Source: Nymphaea colorata (Eukaryota > Streptophyta > Magnoliopsida > Nymphaeales > Nymphaeaceae). Taken from it: 64,000 nt of DNA. Positions within the stretch are counted from its first letter, which is position 1, and every line of letters starts with the position of its first letter. Under the pieces are notes generated by a model that made no database searches, had not been told where the DNA came from, and saw nothing but the letters and a program-made list of their open reading frames with translations. The translations under genes were made by a program, and so were the position numbers. The stretch is from NCBI RefSeq assembly GCF_008831285.2, contig NC_045147.1, forward strand, positions 22,158,981 through 22,222,980, written 5' to 3'. Shown one piece after another: positions 25,201 to 36,457 of the stretch.

Positions 25201-26905
25201 AATAATAAAAATAAACCCAGCATAAGAAAAGGAAAACGAGAGATATGGTTTAAGTCTCCACCATCTATTTTAAGTTAATATACCTTTTTGGATCCAAGGA
25301 ACCTTGAGGAAACCACTTTATTGTAGGATATCCTGTAACCCCATATTTGCTACAGAGGCTCTTATGCTCATCACAGTCCACCTATTAAAATAATGAATCA
25401 GTAAAATAAGTGGTACTTCTTAATCACGCAGCATAAAAGGAATGAACATGTCAAAAATGTTAAACTATACATATGTTTGGTTGCAAAGCTTAGTCATTTA
25501 TCATGTTTTCATCTTGTTAATATCATTTAAACATAGAGCAAATTTATCCTTCGAGATCATGCTGTCTCCTAAACGCAAGCTTTATTAGTTGAAATAACTC
25601 AAATACATAATCGCCATCACACAGGATGTTTTCCTTCATTTTCTTTGTCAGCTCTAGCAAAGTCATGACACCCTCCTAATTTTGACAGTAAGACTAGTTA
25701 AACCTCATCCGTCATCTTCTGAGATTCGAGTGGATGACACGCATGTTAAAAAAGGCAGAGTGCTTTACCTTGCCAATTAAAATGGATTTTGTTTTCTTAA
25801 AGGTTGCGCCAAGTTTCTCATATTCTGGAGCAAGCTTTTTACAATGTCCACACCTGAAAAGGAAATTGAAGAAAATAACTAACAAAGCACCTTCAAAGCT
25901 ACGATTGAGGAACTACAACTTTAAAGCTTAAGAAATATTTCTAAGAAACAAATAAAGACATCAGCAGATGAGAGACAAGAAATCTTTTGATATGAAAGAA
26001 TTCCCATGGCACAGTCAAAATTCAGCATCAGATTCCATATAACCACTTGAGGGAAGAAGTCAAATAGAACCAAACTAGAAAGGGAAATATAAGCTTATCA
26101 AGTTTGTCCTTCTCTTGCTTTTCGCGACAAGAAAAACATGCAAACGAATAATAAGCAAAGCAACACCTAAGCTTACCACTTCTGCCGATCGATACTTTCT
26201 TGTTTTCCAGGACATGAACAAACAAGAAAACAGGAAATTATAATACCGAACTAGACCTTTCTTTTATGCAATTGATGAATTTATCGAGTAAGAATATGGA
26301 TCTCAGCCGTCTCCGTGATAGTCCAGCCGTAATACCTCGCTTATATTCACCACAAATACAAAAGTTCACCAAAAAAATCTCAGTGTCTCAAGTAGTCCAT
26401 TCAAACACATGACTCTCGATCCACAACATCCATCAGACATTGCTATTTTCTCATCAGAACAAAACCCTAGGGAAAACCAGATCCAGATCCACGCAGGCTT
26501 CTGGTTATGAACAGCAGGGCACTATACCAGCCTGAAACAAAGTATCACCAACGTCTAGAGTCATCGAGTTCCAGATCACAATTCACGACAAAGATCAAGC
26601 ACAAGACCACGAATGCGCTACAGCACAGCACGATCTCAGTTTGCAATGGATCATAAAGCAGATCGGACCACAACGAGATGCATCAAACCCTAACACGACT
26701 GATGAAGTCAAGAAACAGGAGAGTTCAATCATAAATCAAGACAGGCATGATCGTACCAGGGGGCGTAGAACTCCACAAGCGCGCCCCTCTCTTTGCCTAC
26801 CTCCTGCTCGAAATTGCCCTCGTTGAGGACGACGACGTCGGCCACAGCCACCACGAGGAGCAGTGCCAAGGCACTCAAAGAAAACCAGATTTTAGGGCTC
26901 GCCAT
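19294..26905 (-). CDS. PDIL2-1: Protein disulfide isomerase-like 2-1 (PDIL2-1 type), 359 aa, 11 exons
   Basis: ER thiol-disulfide oxidoreductase that forms and reshuffles disulfides in secretory proteins. Exons: 26757-26905, 25769-25853, 25284-25381, 25114-25169, 22655-22772, 22512-22539, 22302-22393, 20788-20944, 20564-20688, 19632-19731, 19294-19365. All junctions are GT..AG and in phase, 1080 nt in total. Start [10 protein letters not shown] gives a clear signal peptide (hydrophobic core [12 protein letters not shown]). Two thioredoxin domains follow, each with an FYAPWCGHC active site (CGHC at about residues 51-54 and 170-173), each Cys pair split from its Trp by an intron. A helical D/ERp29c-like domain ends the protein ([17 protein letters not shown] to [14 protein letters not shown]). 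There is no KDEL; other plant PDIL2-1 proteins of about 360 aa also lack it. An upstream ATG at 26986 is in frame but would place 27 residues before the signal peptide, so it was rejected. Confidence 0.95.
22981..23065. repeat. Two-copy tandem repeat, about 42 bp, in PDI intron 4
   Basis: 22981-23022 and 23023-23065 are near-identical, both starting CACAAAGCAAG and containing TTGGYATTAATGAGCAA. Local duplication in non-coding DNA. Confidence 0.85.
24301..24691. repeat. Two-copy tandem repeat, about 196 bp, in PDI intron 4
   Basis: Copy 1 is 24301-24496 and copy 2 is 24497-24691. Both run from CTTTAAGCTTGCAAGCACCA to ACATCTCTACACATAT with scattered substitutions and a few small gaps. It looks like a recent head-to-tail duplication, not an exon pair: neither copy keeps an open frame with a splice context. 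Confidence 0.9.
24795..24813. repeat. Poly(G) run of 19 in PDI intron 4
   Basis: Nineteen consecutive G on the plus strand (poly(C) in the transcript). It is a G-quadruplex-capable tract, and its exact length should be treated with caution because long homopolymers are error-prone in assemblies. Confidence 0.85.
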
Positions 26906-26995
26906 CCTCCTACCTTTCGCTCCCTCTCCTCTGCCAACGACCGCAACAACGGTGAGAATGAAGCAGGCGCAAGGGGGACGCAGCACGCAAGTGAC

Positions 26996-27002
26996 ATTTA
27001 TA
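26996..27002 (-). promoter_or_regulatory. Probable TATA box of the PDI gene
   Basis: On the minus strand the sequence reads CTATAAATG, with TATAAAT at 27002-26996, about 90 bases upstream of the chosen start codon. That would put transcription start near 26965 and give a leader of about 60 bases. I looked for an ER-stress element of the CCAAT-N10-CACG kind nearby and did not find one. Confidence 0.55.
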
Positions 27003-27907
27003 GTCCGCCTACCATGGCCAGAATGCCGGTTCGTCTCGGTCAGTCTTGCAAGAAACCGCGTCTTTCACTCGCCCTGGTCATCGATCGGGTCGGTTCCCCT
27101 CGGTCCAAATCTGTTTACCCGCCCCACATACTTCTCGCTGTATTGTCGTTTTCTGTTGCACTCAGCCAGGTTAATATTATTTCCGCACCCCCAAGGATTT
27201 TTCCTAAATGGAAAAAAAAATACTATCAAGATACGAAATAAGTACATGAAGCAACACATGGAAGGGGAAACAAGCAGTTGGAGAAATACTAGAAAGTTGA
27301 AAGCCAGAAATGCATCTAAAGCAATTGCATAAGCGAAAAAATGTATCTGTGAAACTAAGTAAAAACAATTAAAAACCAGTAGTGTATTTTTTTTTTTTCG
27401 GGTGAGTGAGAGGCTAATCCCATCGCTTGAGTGAAGAATGCACTATTTGTATTTGAGTATCCTTCTTTTTGCAGCATGGAGGGTTGACGTTATGATGGAT
27501 TGAAACGGCAGCCTACCGACCACCTTTATCTTGACTGTTGCACCAACCCTTTTGAAATGGTTGTTTACTTATGTCAACATAAAGTCACATACATTATCAT
27601 AAAAAGCATATAATGCATTAAACCAATGGGAAAATGAAACACGCAATAATAAATGTGGGAAGTGAGATTTCATTTTAAGTGAAACGAGCTTCGCGCCAAT
27701 GAGAGACATGTTTTTCAAGCATTCACCAAAGTCTCCGAATTTCATAACGTGTTTGTAAGAAAGCAAAAATTCTCTTTCAAAAACAAGTTTTCACTAACCA
27801 TAATTAATATTGTATTTGGATGACACCTTCAGAAAACGATATTACAATATTCCTCAGACCAAGTCTTTTGACAACCTAATTTTTTAACCAGTAATCATAT
27901 CTGAGTC

Positions 27908-28441
27908 AGAAAACATAAGTTGCAATGTAATTGCAGTTGCACGGATACTTTAAAAAAATCCACCTTTGAACTGTCTCTTCTTAATGAAGGGCGAAGGCCG
28001 ATCCTCCAGCAGGGCCATTTCTTGGAAGTTTTTCTTCTCAAAATTCTATAGGTGATCCGCCGGATCAAAATTTAAATCGATTTACACTAAGTTTATTTTG
28101 GTGCGTGAGTTAACTTTTTACAGGCCTTCAAGAAGTCTGGAATTGTGTAGGTCACAAAATCCCATTTGCACATGCAAAAAGACGGACTCAAGTATGAATT
28201 TTACGTTTCCAATGGTGTCCATCTCTTCGACACAGTTGTTTTTTTTTCCTTTTTCCTAAACATGGATCTTATGTCACTGCTCCCCATTTCAGAGTCAGTG
28301 CCCAAAATAGTGAAAACGGCAAAACGAACACCATGTTTTGCGAAAGCGGCATTCTGTTTGCTTTATCATACGTCCACTTAGATCAGCTGCTTTGGTGGGT
28401 TTCAAAAACACTTTTGCAGACCGCTGCTCCACGAGTCTTCA
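27908..28441 (+). repeat. Dispersed repeat family M, copy 1 (about 530 bp)
   Basis: Shares ordered blocks with 46781-47357: ATAAGTTGCAATGTAATTG, GTTGCACGGATACTT, AGCAGGGCCATT, GATCCCGTGGATCAAAATTT (here GATCCGCCGGATC), ACGTTTCC-A--GTGTCCATC, ATGGATCTTATGTCACTGCT, CCCAAAATAGTGAAAACGGC, AAAGCGGCATTCTGTTTG, and CTGCTTTGGTGGGTTTCA. Similarity stops at both ends within a few bases of the stated limits. No known protein domain is encoded. Confidence 0.8.
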
Positions 28442-28698
28442 CCCATTCATATCCCGATCAGCTTATTGGGCAAGTTCTGCCGTATGGAGAACCCGGAGAA
28501 TTTACGAGGATGACGTGATCTCATGGAGAATGTAAATGATCGCGCAGCGGCGCAAGCCTTTCCCGCTGTAATCATGTTAGTAACCATCCAACTCATAAAT
28601 CAAGAATAGCCATTACAAGATGATTCTTTAGTAGTTCTCAGGAATTCTGTCCATGGTTCTCCAACTCATTACACCCAGAAGCTCTTTAATGCCCGTAA

Positions 28699-29040
28699 GT
28701 TCTTTCTAAGATCAAACCTAGCAGGTTGGTACGGAGCAATGCTGTGAAGTCAGTCAAGGGTTACAGCTACAAGTTACCCAATAAGAAATTTGCTGCAGTC
28801 GATCCCTCGCTGAAACTTCTTCCCAGGAAAGTGGCAATCAATAGAAATGTGCTTCATAGAGCTGGGGGCCACAACTCAGATAGTCGACAATCAATGTCGA
28901 GCTGGTTCTGGCCTCCACACGGGCTAATATTCATTCTGAGTTGGTTACTGGTGTTCAGCTCCCTCATAATCCTAGTGCCTGCTGCGGGTGCATTGATGGG
29001 CCTTGCCAGTGAGTCAGCTAAGAAGCCACAACTGCATTAA
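28699..29040 (+). CDS. Orphan reading frame with one membrane segment; possible terminal exon or pseudogene fragment
   Basis: Open from 28699 to the stop at 29040. A polypyrimidine-AG (TTCTTTCTAAG, ending 28710) would make it a 3' terminal exon of about 109 codons. The first in-frame ATG is at 28894, which alone would give 48 aa (MSSWFWPPHGLIFILSWLLV...). The peptide is basic at first (KGYSYKLPNKKFAAVDP, LLPRKVAINRNVLHRAGG), then has a strong hydrophobic helix, GLIFILSWLLVFSSLIILVP, and a short polar tail. I do not recognise it. Just upstream a different frame is open over 28660-28740, so a frameshifted pseudogene is also possible. Nothing upstream gives a convincing partner exon. Confidence 0.25.
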   Translation, partial: VLSKIKPSRLVRSNAVKSVKGYSYKLPNKKFAAVDPSLKLLPRKVAINRNVLHRAGGHNSDSRQSMSSWFWPPHGLIFILSWLLVFSSLIILVPAAGALMGLASESAKKPQLH

Positions 29041-30163
29041 GAGAAAAGGGCTTGTCAACAATAGCACGAAGCTGCATCACATGAATAAAGCATAATTACA
29101 GCCTTGATCATTGCCATCTTCAAAGTTGATTAGCTTCTTCCTTATTTAATGGAATAATTTTGGGATTTTTGGGGCATCATCATCACTACACTTGCATACC
29201 TTTTTCTTAACTTGGTACCGACAGGTACCAGCATGAGCTCATAAAGCATAAGAAAGTGTTAGAACTGCTTCTTCATAATGTTGACAACTGACTCGCCCAC
29301 TTTCTTCCAATAAGTCAGCCTTTTAAGTGCCTGGCCACTTCTTCATTCTCTAGGCTTAAGGAAGAAAAGGACTCAGGTTCAAGTAGTTTGGTAAAGCTAC
29401 CAAGAGAAACGGAGTGGCTAAACCCCAAGTAAGAAGAGACGAAAAGTTTTTCAGTTTGTCTGGCCAAAAGATGTAGTGGTTTCTTGACTTTGAAAGCAAC
29501 AACTGGCACAACTAGGAATGGTGTTAATTACTTTGGAATTTTAAGATAACGAAATGAGGAAGGGATGTAATCAAACATCCATATGGAAAAAAATGAGATG
29601 CTTTAAATGACTTATCTGAGAGTTTCAGAAAAAAAAAAAGGAAAATTAGATGCTTACTAAAGAGACCCTGTGCACACACAGGAAAAAACAGAATTTTGTA
29701 CAATACAGTGCAAATGAGAGACACTTGACAAAAGCAACAAAAAAGGATGGCTCCTCATCATGTGAAGATCTAAAACAGTATTGAATGCCTACAACTGCTT
29801 GGTGCCGAGTTCTGTGTGTCACTTGGGAGTTGGTACTTATCCTTTGTACAGCTGGGATAATGCCAGGATAGAAGCCTGTGGTCGTTAGCACCATCACATG
29901 ATCCTACTATTAAATTGATAGGAGCATCTAATAGAGAAGCTGGATCATTGCATCACATTTATACCCACCTCAAGAGCAGGATAACTTTTTTTTCTCTTTG
30001 TAGTGTGAAGAACAATCAGAAGGCATAAGCAACTAATTCAGTTAAGAATCTAAACAACGTCCTGTGGTGAACATGGTCCATATAAAGAAAGAAATTTGAT
30101 CTAGAAACAGAGAAACACACCATTGAGGTGGCAACCAAAAAAAGGAAAGCTTTGACTCACATA

Positions 30164-30757
30164 TCAATTAGTTATTTGAGGACAATCAGTAAGATGAACT
30201 ATAGCATCATGCAATTCCTCCAGGTCTTCCAAATAGACACACTTAAGCTGCATTTGCTTTCTAATGTCCAAGATGAGGCTGCCAATCTGAGACTCAATCC
30301 TCCAGGATGAATCCTCTAGTGTTACTGGGGGAAGTGCATCATTATCTACCAACCGAGCCAACCAACGGCAACCATCCATTTCTACATTATTTAGCCTGCG
30401 CAGAGAGAGGGCATATGTACAAAGATATAACACTTTGAACCTTGCAAATATCAGGTAGCAAAAAGCATGTCCAAGGGTAACTCTGTACTTCACAGAATCG
30501 AAATCGTAAAATAGCACCATAAGTTCTTGCTTGCATTTTTGTCGCCTATACGTAGTCTAGTTTACACTTCTTTGTCAGATCCATATTCAGGTTATTAAGA
30601 ATGAGATTGTGGCATCCTTGATCAGAACTCATGAATTCAGCTCAATTCACAAGGCATGCATTCTCCAGGAAATACATGCACATGCACATATATTTCAAGC
30701 GACACTCTTATTTCCAACATTTGTGCTGAAGGTAGAGCAGGTGCATCACCAGCAGTG

Positions 30758-30797
<40 letters not shown>

Positions 30798-31546
30798 AAT
30801 ATTACACATTTTCTGGAATTTCAAGAAGATTTCTGTTTTCTGCCAAAAGGATGCTTCTTTTCCAAGATATTTTTTATTTTCAAAGAATAAATAACTTCTG
30901 CAGACAAATTGAATGTCTCATCAGATGAAACTGCTTGTAATGCATTTTTCTGCCTTCTTGAGAAAAACAGACATGTTAAACACAGCACTGTTTTTAGTTT
31001 ATGTAATGCTCTGATTGTGTGTATTTTCTTTATTATGCTATGTTTAACCTAAGTCACACGGGTGCACCAACTATGGTGGCGCACCTGCACTGATGCAGGT
31101 GCGAGTGTGGCCCGACACGGCACCCGACTCGGTCAAACCGAATTGGGTGCTGCTTAGGGGCGGAGGGAGGGGGGGGGGGCGCCTAGGCCGTGGCCCCACC
31201 CAAGTTAATTGAAAAAAAAAATTACATTAAAAAAATTTAAAAATTTTTAGTTGTGAAGTATATTTATTAGATTCGGCCCTACCCGGATAAGTTCGTTGGA
31301 CCGTTTGGCCCACTCCTAAAACAAAATTCTTGCTCTGCCTCTGGTGCAGCTGACCCCGTTCTTCTTTTCTCTTGTTTTTTTTTTCATTTTTTTCCTTCTC
31401 CTATCTTTCTCTCTTCGGTTTTCCCTCTTCTCTCTCTTCCCCCTTATTTTATTTAATAAAACTTTGAATTTTGTATGAGATTAAGGTACCCTTCATAAAA
31501 AAAAAGTTTAAAAATATAGACAAATAAAATTACTTATATAACAAAT

Positions 31547-31600
<54 letters not shown>

Positions 31601-34600
31601 CTTCATAAAAAAAAAGTTCAAAAATATAGACAAATAAAATTACTTATATAACAAATAACATATATATATATATATATATACTCTCGCCGCCCTCACACCC
31701 AATTTTTTTTGGAACTTGAGGCATCCCTCACCGACAAGCACACACGCATCAGCACCGCACCCATGTGGCATAGTGTTTAACTCTCTTTGTAAGTTCATTT
31801 TCACATCCTTTATGATGTCAGCTTGAGAGAGAGATGCATCTTTGCATCCAATCTTGCACCGAAATTTTTTGAAATTTCTGTTTGTGCTTACCTGCATCGA
31901 TGTGACATAGAGCCGTACAGACAACAAGATTCCAAGATTCTGCATTTGTGAGCCATGCTTGAGATTCAGAAAGAAACCAACACACAAGAACCCACTGTGA
32001 CAGAACAAAATCCAGTGCAAAAGGCATGAGAATGAACAAACTCTCATGAACAACTGAAAATGCAGTTACATCACTTTTTCTCTCAGTCATAAAAAAATCA
32101 TTAAAAGAAAAAAAAACATCTGGCTACTCAAGATACGACTAGGCCAGCCTGGCATAAGTCGTTATTTCAGTTAGACATAAGAAGCTAATGTTTCTGGAAT
32201 GTAGTTCACTCTACCAGTAAATGCCAATTCTGATTTAGATTTCTACTCCATTCATGTTATAAACACACATATACATAGACATGCACAAGCAGAATGGAAT
32301 AGTTACTAGAACGATTTCAGGAAATGCTCACTTGATCAATATGCCTGGTATGTCTGCATCATCTTTGAGGCTAAAATGAACATCAACTGTGCAATCACTG
32401 CTCCGGATAAGGCTCCTTACAGGCGCACATGACATGCACACTGAGTGGACCATAGGTTCAGCAGTCCCAAGATTAATATTGTGGATTCTAACAGCAGCGT
32501 AAAGGGAAACAGGCAGATCATAAATAGGTAATAACCGACTTTCAACAGAGACACACCCTGCAGTAATAGCGCTCACCTTCGATTCGAAGCTCTGTATGTT
32601 TCAGGGAAAAGGTAAATATAGCATGAAGCATACTAAGTGTCTTTCTAAACTAACGTTTAAAGAAAGTAAGAAACACAGAAAAAACATGAGACTTCATACC
32701 TTAAATTCAATGTGGCAGCTGCACAGCCCATTATCACAAGATCTCACAAATGATGACTGGATCTCCCCAAAGATTGAGACTGCCTGTTTCAACTGCTTAA
32801 GGGTAATGCTGAGTGGCACCTTCTCAACTATAATAGCATTTTTGGGGACTTTTTGGCCATAAGATGTATCACTAATCAGCCTTTCTCTGTTCAAAGCACA
32901 TTTTAGTCCAGTAAAGTGATGGAGGCTTCCTGAGGGCGGACTGGGGCTTGGTCTGGAAGCAGTCTGGTTCATAATTACAGGTTCATCAATGAGGATGTCC
33001 TTTGAAAATTATGGATTCCGTTATAATTGGACCATAACTTGCAAACAACAAAGCTAGATCTTGAGCAAAGGAAAGCATGGAAATCTCAAAAACATTATCT
33101 TGATGCGACGACAAAAGAAACCGCAACTTACCTGAATGATGCATCCAAAACACGAAAGGGTAGATAAGATCAAATATTTTGCAGCCTAATTGTACTGAAT
33201 GTGGACATGATTGAAAATTGAGTTCCAAAATCCTAAACAGCTTTGGAGGATACCATGCTAACAACCAAGCTCAATTGCAACCATTAAAGAAAAATATTCA
33301 AATCAAATAGAAAACTTTCTAAAGGATTAACTATTTGATGAAATAACAACTAAATGATTATAGATCAAGACAGCAGTAAATATAGTTTTTCCTCAAGAAT
33401 ACTGCAATTAGAGAATCAACTCATGGACAAGTCACAAGACGGGACATATTTTGATAGTTTTTGTGTATTAATTTATATTTTGTGGAATATATCATTTATT
33501 TGCTTAAAATATCAATTTCATATTTTCGTATGTAAGTACGTAACCATGTCCCAGCACCCAAACTTTTTGAAATTGTTTTGCACCTGTATATGAGATTGAT
33601 ACAGAGTCAAACTCAAGAATAATTTTAATGCATCAAAATGAGAAAGAAAAAGGTCAGATACATCAGGGTTTGCTAAACTTGCAAGGTTCACCAGAGACCC
33701 AGTTGAGGAGGTAGGACGATAACTTCTGCACTGACACAGTCCCACTGACTCTATGCAGTGGCTATGAGCCTATGAGTTATGTTGTATGAATCTGGATGCA
33801 GGTGCACCATTTCTCCAAAACAAAAAAAGGTGCAGTAGGTCCGTGTGTGCGTGTGTGTGTGTGCGTAATAAAGTATAATATCCATCAAAAGATAGCAGGT
33901 GTCCGTGTGTGTGTGTGTGCGTAATAAAGTATAATATCCATCAAAAGATAGCAGCCACACCTACAACACACCTAGCATACATCCAACTCATGTACTATGA
34001 CATATTGCAGCATCCATGTGTCACAGCCTATAGGTAAACACTTGTATAATATACTGGACTGGATCACAATTTGTAATTCAAATGTTTGTTTACTTGAAAC
34101 TTTGAATGCTTGGTGTCATGATGATTTGTAACTCAAACCGTTGAACCTGCTAACTAACAAGAAAGAAAAACAACACATAATTCTATCTTAAAGTGAAAAC
34201 AATAATCTGCATGATCAACAAAATCTGACAACCATATGCATGTCAATCGAGACAAATGCCCGCTCTTTTTCACTAATGACAAAAGCACAAAAAACCTCAG
34301 ACAGAGGCCAAAGAGTGAAAAAGGCCTTTATTAAAGTGAAATATTTCAGAGATGTTTACAGTGAAAACAACAATCTAACACACTCCAGGGAGGGCTCAAA
34401 TAAAATGTAATTAACGTGGTTTAGAGACAATAAGATCCAGAAGAGGATGTATATTACTTGACTTTTCCTCTCAACCAATTCAATAAATTAGGGAACTGTT
34501 GATGATATAGGTTTTTCACATACTTGTTGAAGGAATAGATGATCAACTCAAAAATGTCATAGTAGTGCAGATGATGAAATAACAAAAAGCAAGACATAAG

Positions 34601-36457
34601 CTTTCAAACTGGACATGTTAGCCTTGATCCTGATAAAAAAACAGCTAAGTTTACTGTATCCCATGTGAGCAAGAGAGGACTATCATATGACCAACCAAAA
34701 ACAGAAATAAGTTAGGGTCATTTTACTTGTTATCCCAATCAAAATTGCTTCTCAATGGCCAGATCTGACCCATTTGTTTATTGGACCTACAATCTGTTTG
34801 TAACATCAATACAATCATATCCAAATTGCAACACTTATTTGACAGTCGCAGCCCATTATTTATATATTGCAGAAAGTTATAGTCATCACCTTTGAAAGTT
34901 CACCTCCCACATCAACTGAAGACTCTAGGTTAGCAAACCCATCTTCTTGAGTGCCAGCTAGTTTTAACTGCTTAACATTCAGATATCGTTGATCCTCCTG
35001 CCATGCAAATGAAGAAAAATTTTCCTTGGAAGATGGGGCACTACCAGACCTTTCCCCAAGCCAGCACTTGCGTCGGTTCCTTCTGGAAGAAGCGTTGACA
35101 CGATACTCGGGCTCAACATTGCACCTGGTGCCAAAAATTGTGGTGATATTATCAGTGTTAAAATCATCAAAATAAAATGTAGGGTATGCAATTCAGATCT
35201 CTCGTTAGTGAAGACTACATTAATGATTAAACAACGTGTAGAAGCTTCATATGAACTGCATCAGTTCCTAGAACAGAAGTACAAGACCTTAGACTCTAGT
35301 CAACTTTCAGACTTATATGATACAGAAGGACCTAATCAACCACAATGTAGAGCATCATGATGCACCATCCAAGAAGGAACGTATAACTTGATACACCTTA
35401 ACGATAAGCTCAACATCAAATGTATCCGCAACAAATTTAAGGCTTGACAATAATTAAAAATCAGAGCAAAGCTTCTCACTAGCGAACAGCAATAAACGAA
35501 CCTTGAACATTAAGCTAAAAAATTAGAAATATATAACCAAAAGCGACCTGCGGGAAGAGGATGTGATCCATATCAAACATCCGAATACAATACTGTAGTT
35601 GTCCATGACACGATTAGACAGGGTATATAGATTATACATCAGTTCTATTCCAGAAAGAGTCATTCAAGAAAACAACACAATCCTGCACGGTACCAATGTC
35701 AAGAGCTTGGACAAAAACTATGCCTTTCCTGTATTCATCACCAAAACTGACTATATTGCATGACTAGAGTGCGGCAGTACGAATAGAATAAGCGCGTGAC
35801 CATAGTTAAACTACGGAAAACTTTAGGCCAAACCAATCTGAGGAAAATTTTTTGGTCACCAATTTGTTGAAAGGTAGGAAGGGCGATCCAACTGCTCAAA
35901 ATTTACCGTACAAGTTGGCGTATCGCAAGAGGACCTTAGTGGCAGCATGGAGTGCTTGAAGGATTACAGGCGGCGCGAAACCTTAGTATGATGAGAAATT
36001 CAGAAACAAAGTGATCAACGGATGAGACAGACGACAACTCGGCAAGGCAAAGTACCAAAGATGGAGTCAGCTACGCTGTAAGCCATGTACCCAAATGCCA
36101 ATGAGCGTAACAATGGTACCGACGACCCATACGAGAATCTAAGGATAGCAAGCAGAGGAGGAGCTACCTTGGCTCGTTAAGGATATAAGAATTGGCTTCA
36201 CCAGCTGCATTTTTTGAGAAAAGCCTTCTACCCAATACGAACCGGAGCAATTTCTCCTTCCCAACAGCTACACAAGTTAAAGAAAATAGGTAAATGGAAT
36301 AACTAGTACAAAGAAAATCGAGACAGGCCGAGAAAAAAGAGAGATCAATTGGGTAGGATTAAGATGGCAGGAGCAAGGTTGAAGGGGCAGGGAGGAATGA
36401 TTCGTTACCAGGGTTTAGCGACAAGGAGGTAGAAGAAGCGCGAATTCTCAAGGTCAT
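30164..36457 (-). CDS. RRM-domain protein, probable organelle-targeted, 391 aa, 6 exons
   Basis: Exons: 36409-36457, 36168-36267, 34890-35124, 32700-32999, 32332-32591, 30164-30395; all GT..AG and in phase (1176 nt). The N-terminus MTLRIRASSTSLSLNP then KEKLLRFVLGRRLFSKN is rich in Arg/Ser/Leu with no acidic residue early, as in mitochondrial or plastid presequences. A basic segment follows (SSRRNRRKCWLGERSG). An RNA recognition motif spans about residues 180-250: NAIIVEKVPLSITLKQL as RNP2 strand and helix 1, FGEIQSSFVR, and CSCHIEFKSFESKVSAITAG as a degenerate RNP1 strand plus helix 2. The RNP1 aromatics are largely missing, so it may bind protein or bind RNA atypically. The C-terminal 140 residues (CPQITN end) are unrecognised. 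In-frame upstream ATGs at 36487 and 36559 could lengthen the N-terminus; I chose 36457 because it gives the cleanest presequence, but this is a judgement. Confidence 0.8.
30758..30797. repeat. (CT)n(GT)n compound microsatellite in RRM intron 5
   Basis: About 11 CT units followed directly by about eight TG units. Confidence 0.9.
31155..31343. mobile_element. hAT-like MITE, 189 bp, in RRM intron 5
   Basis: Left end TAGGGGCGGAG and right end, reverse-complemented, CAGAGGCAGAGC form a weak inverted repeat like that of the element at 9835-10033. The flanks are GTGCTGCT (31147-31154) and GTGCAGCT (31344-31351), an 8-bp target duplication with one mismatch. The internal layout is also alike: a GGCC/CCCACC-rich left part, an A/T-rich centre, and a TTCGGCC-type block near the right end. 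It is older than the first copy. A G-run near the left end may hide a length change. Confidence 0.65.
31488..31680. repeat. 110-bp tandem duplication containing long (TA)n runs
   Basis: Unit 1 (31488-31597) and unit 2 (31598-31680) both read ACCCTTCATAAAAAAAAAGT, then AAAATATAGACAAATAAAAT and TTACTTATATAACAAATAAC, and end in (TA)n. Only the length of the TA run and one base differ, so the duplication is recent or the assembly collapsed or expanded here. Confidence 0.9.
33843..33953. repeat. 56-bp tandem duplication with (GT)n in RRM intron 3
   Basis: Two almost identical units, each a CCGTGTGTG run followed by GCGTAATAAAGTATAATATC and CATCAAAAGATAGCAG. Confidence 0.9.

Larger units (their letters stand above)
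27003..30163. other. Intergenic region between the PDI and RRM genes
   Basis: Divergent upstream DNA of the PDI gene followed by a dispersed-repeat copy (27908-28441), an orphan reading frame (28699-29040) and the 3' flank of the minus-strand RRM gene. A poly(T) run lies at about 27386-27399. No other gene is supportable. Confidence 0.55.

Noticed and set aside
33841-33960. Direct repeats that could suggest a CRISPR array
   Set aside because: Only two (GT)n-containing units in a plant intron; ordinary tandem duplication.
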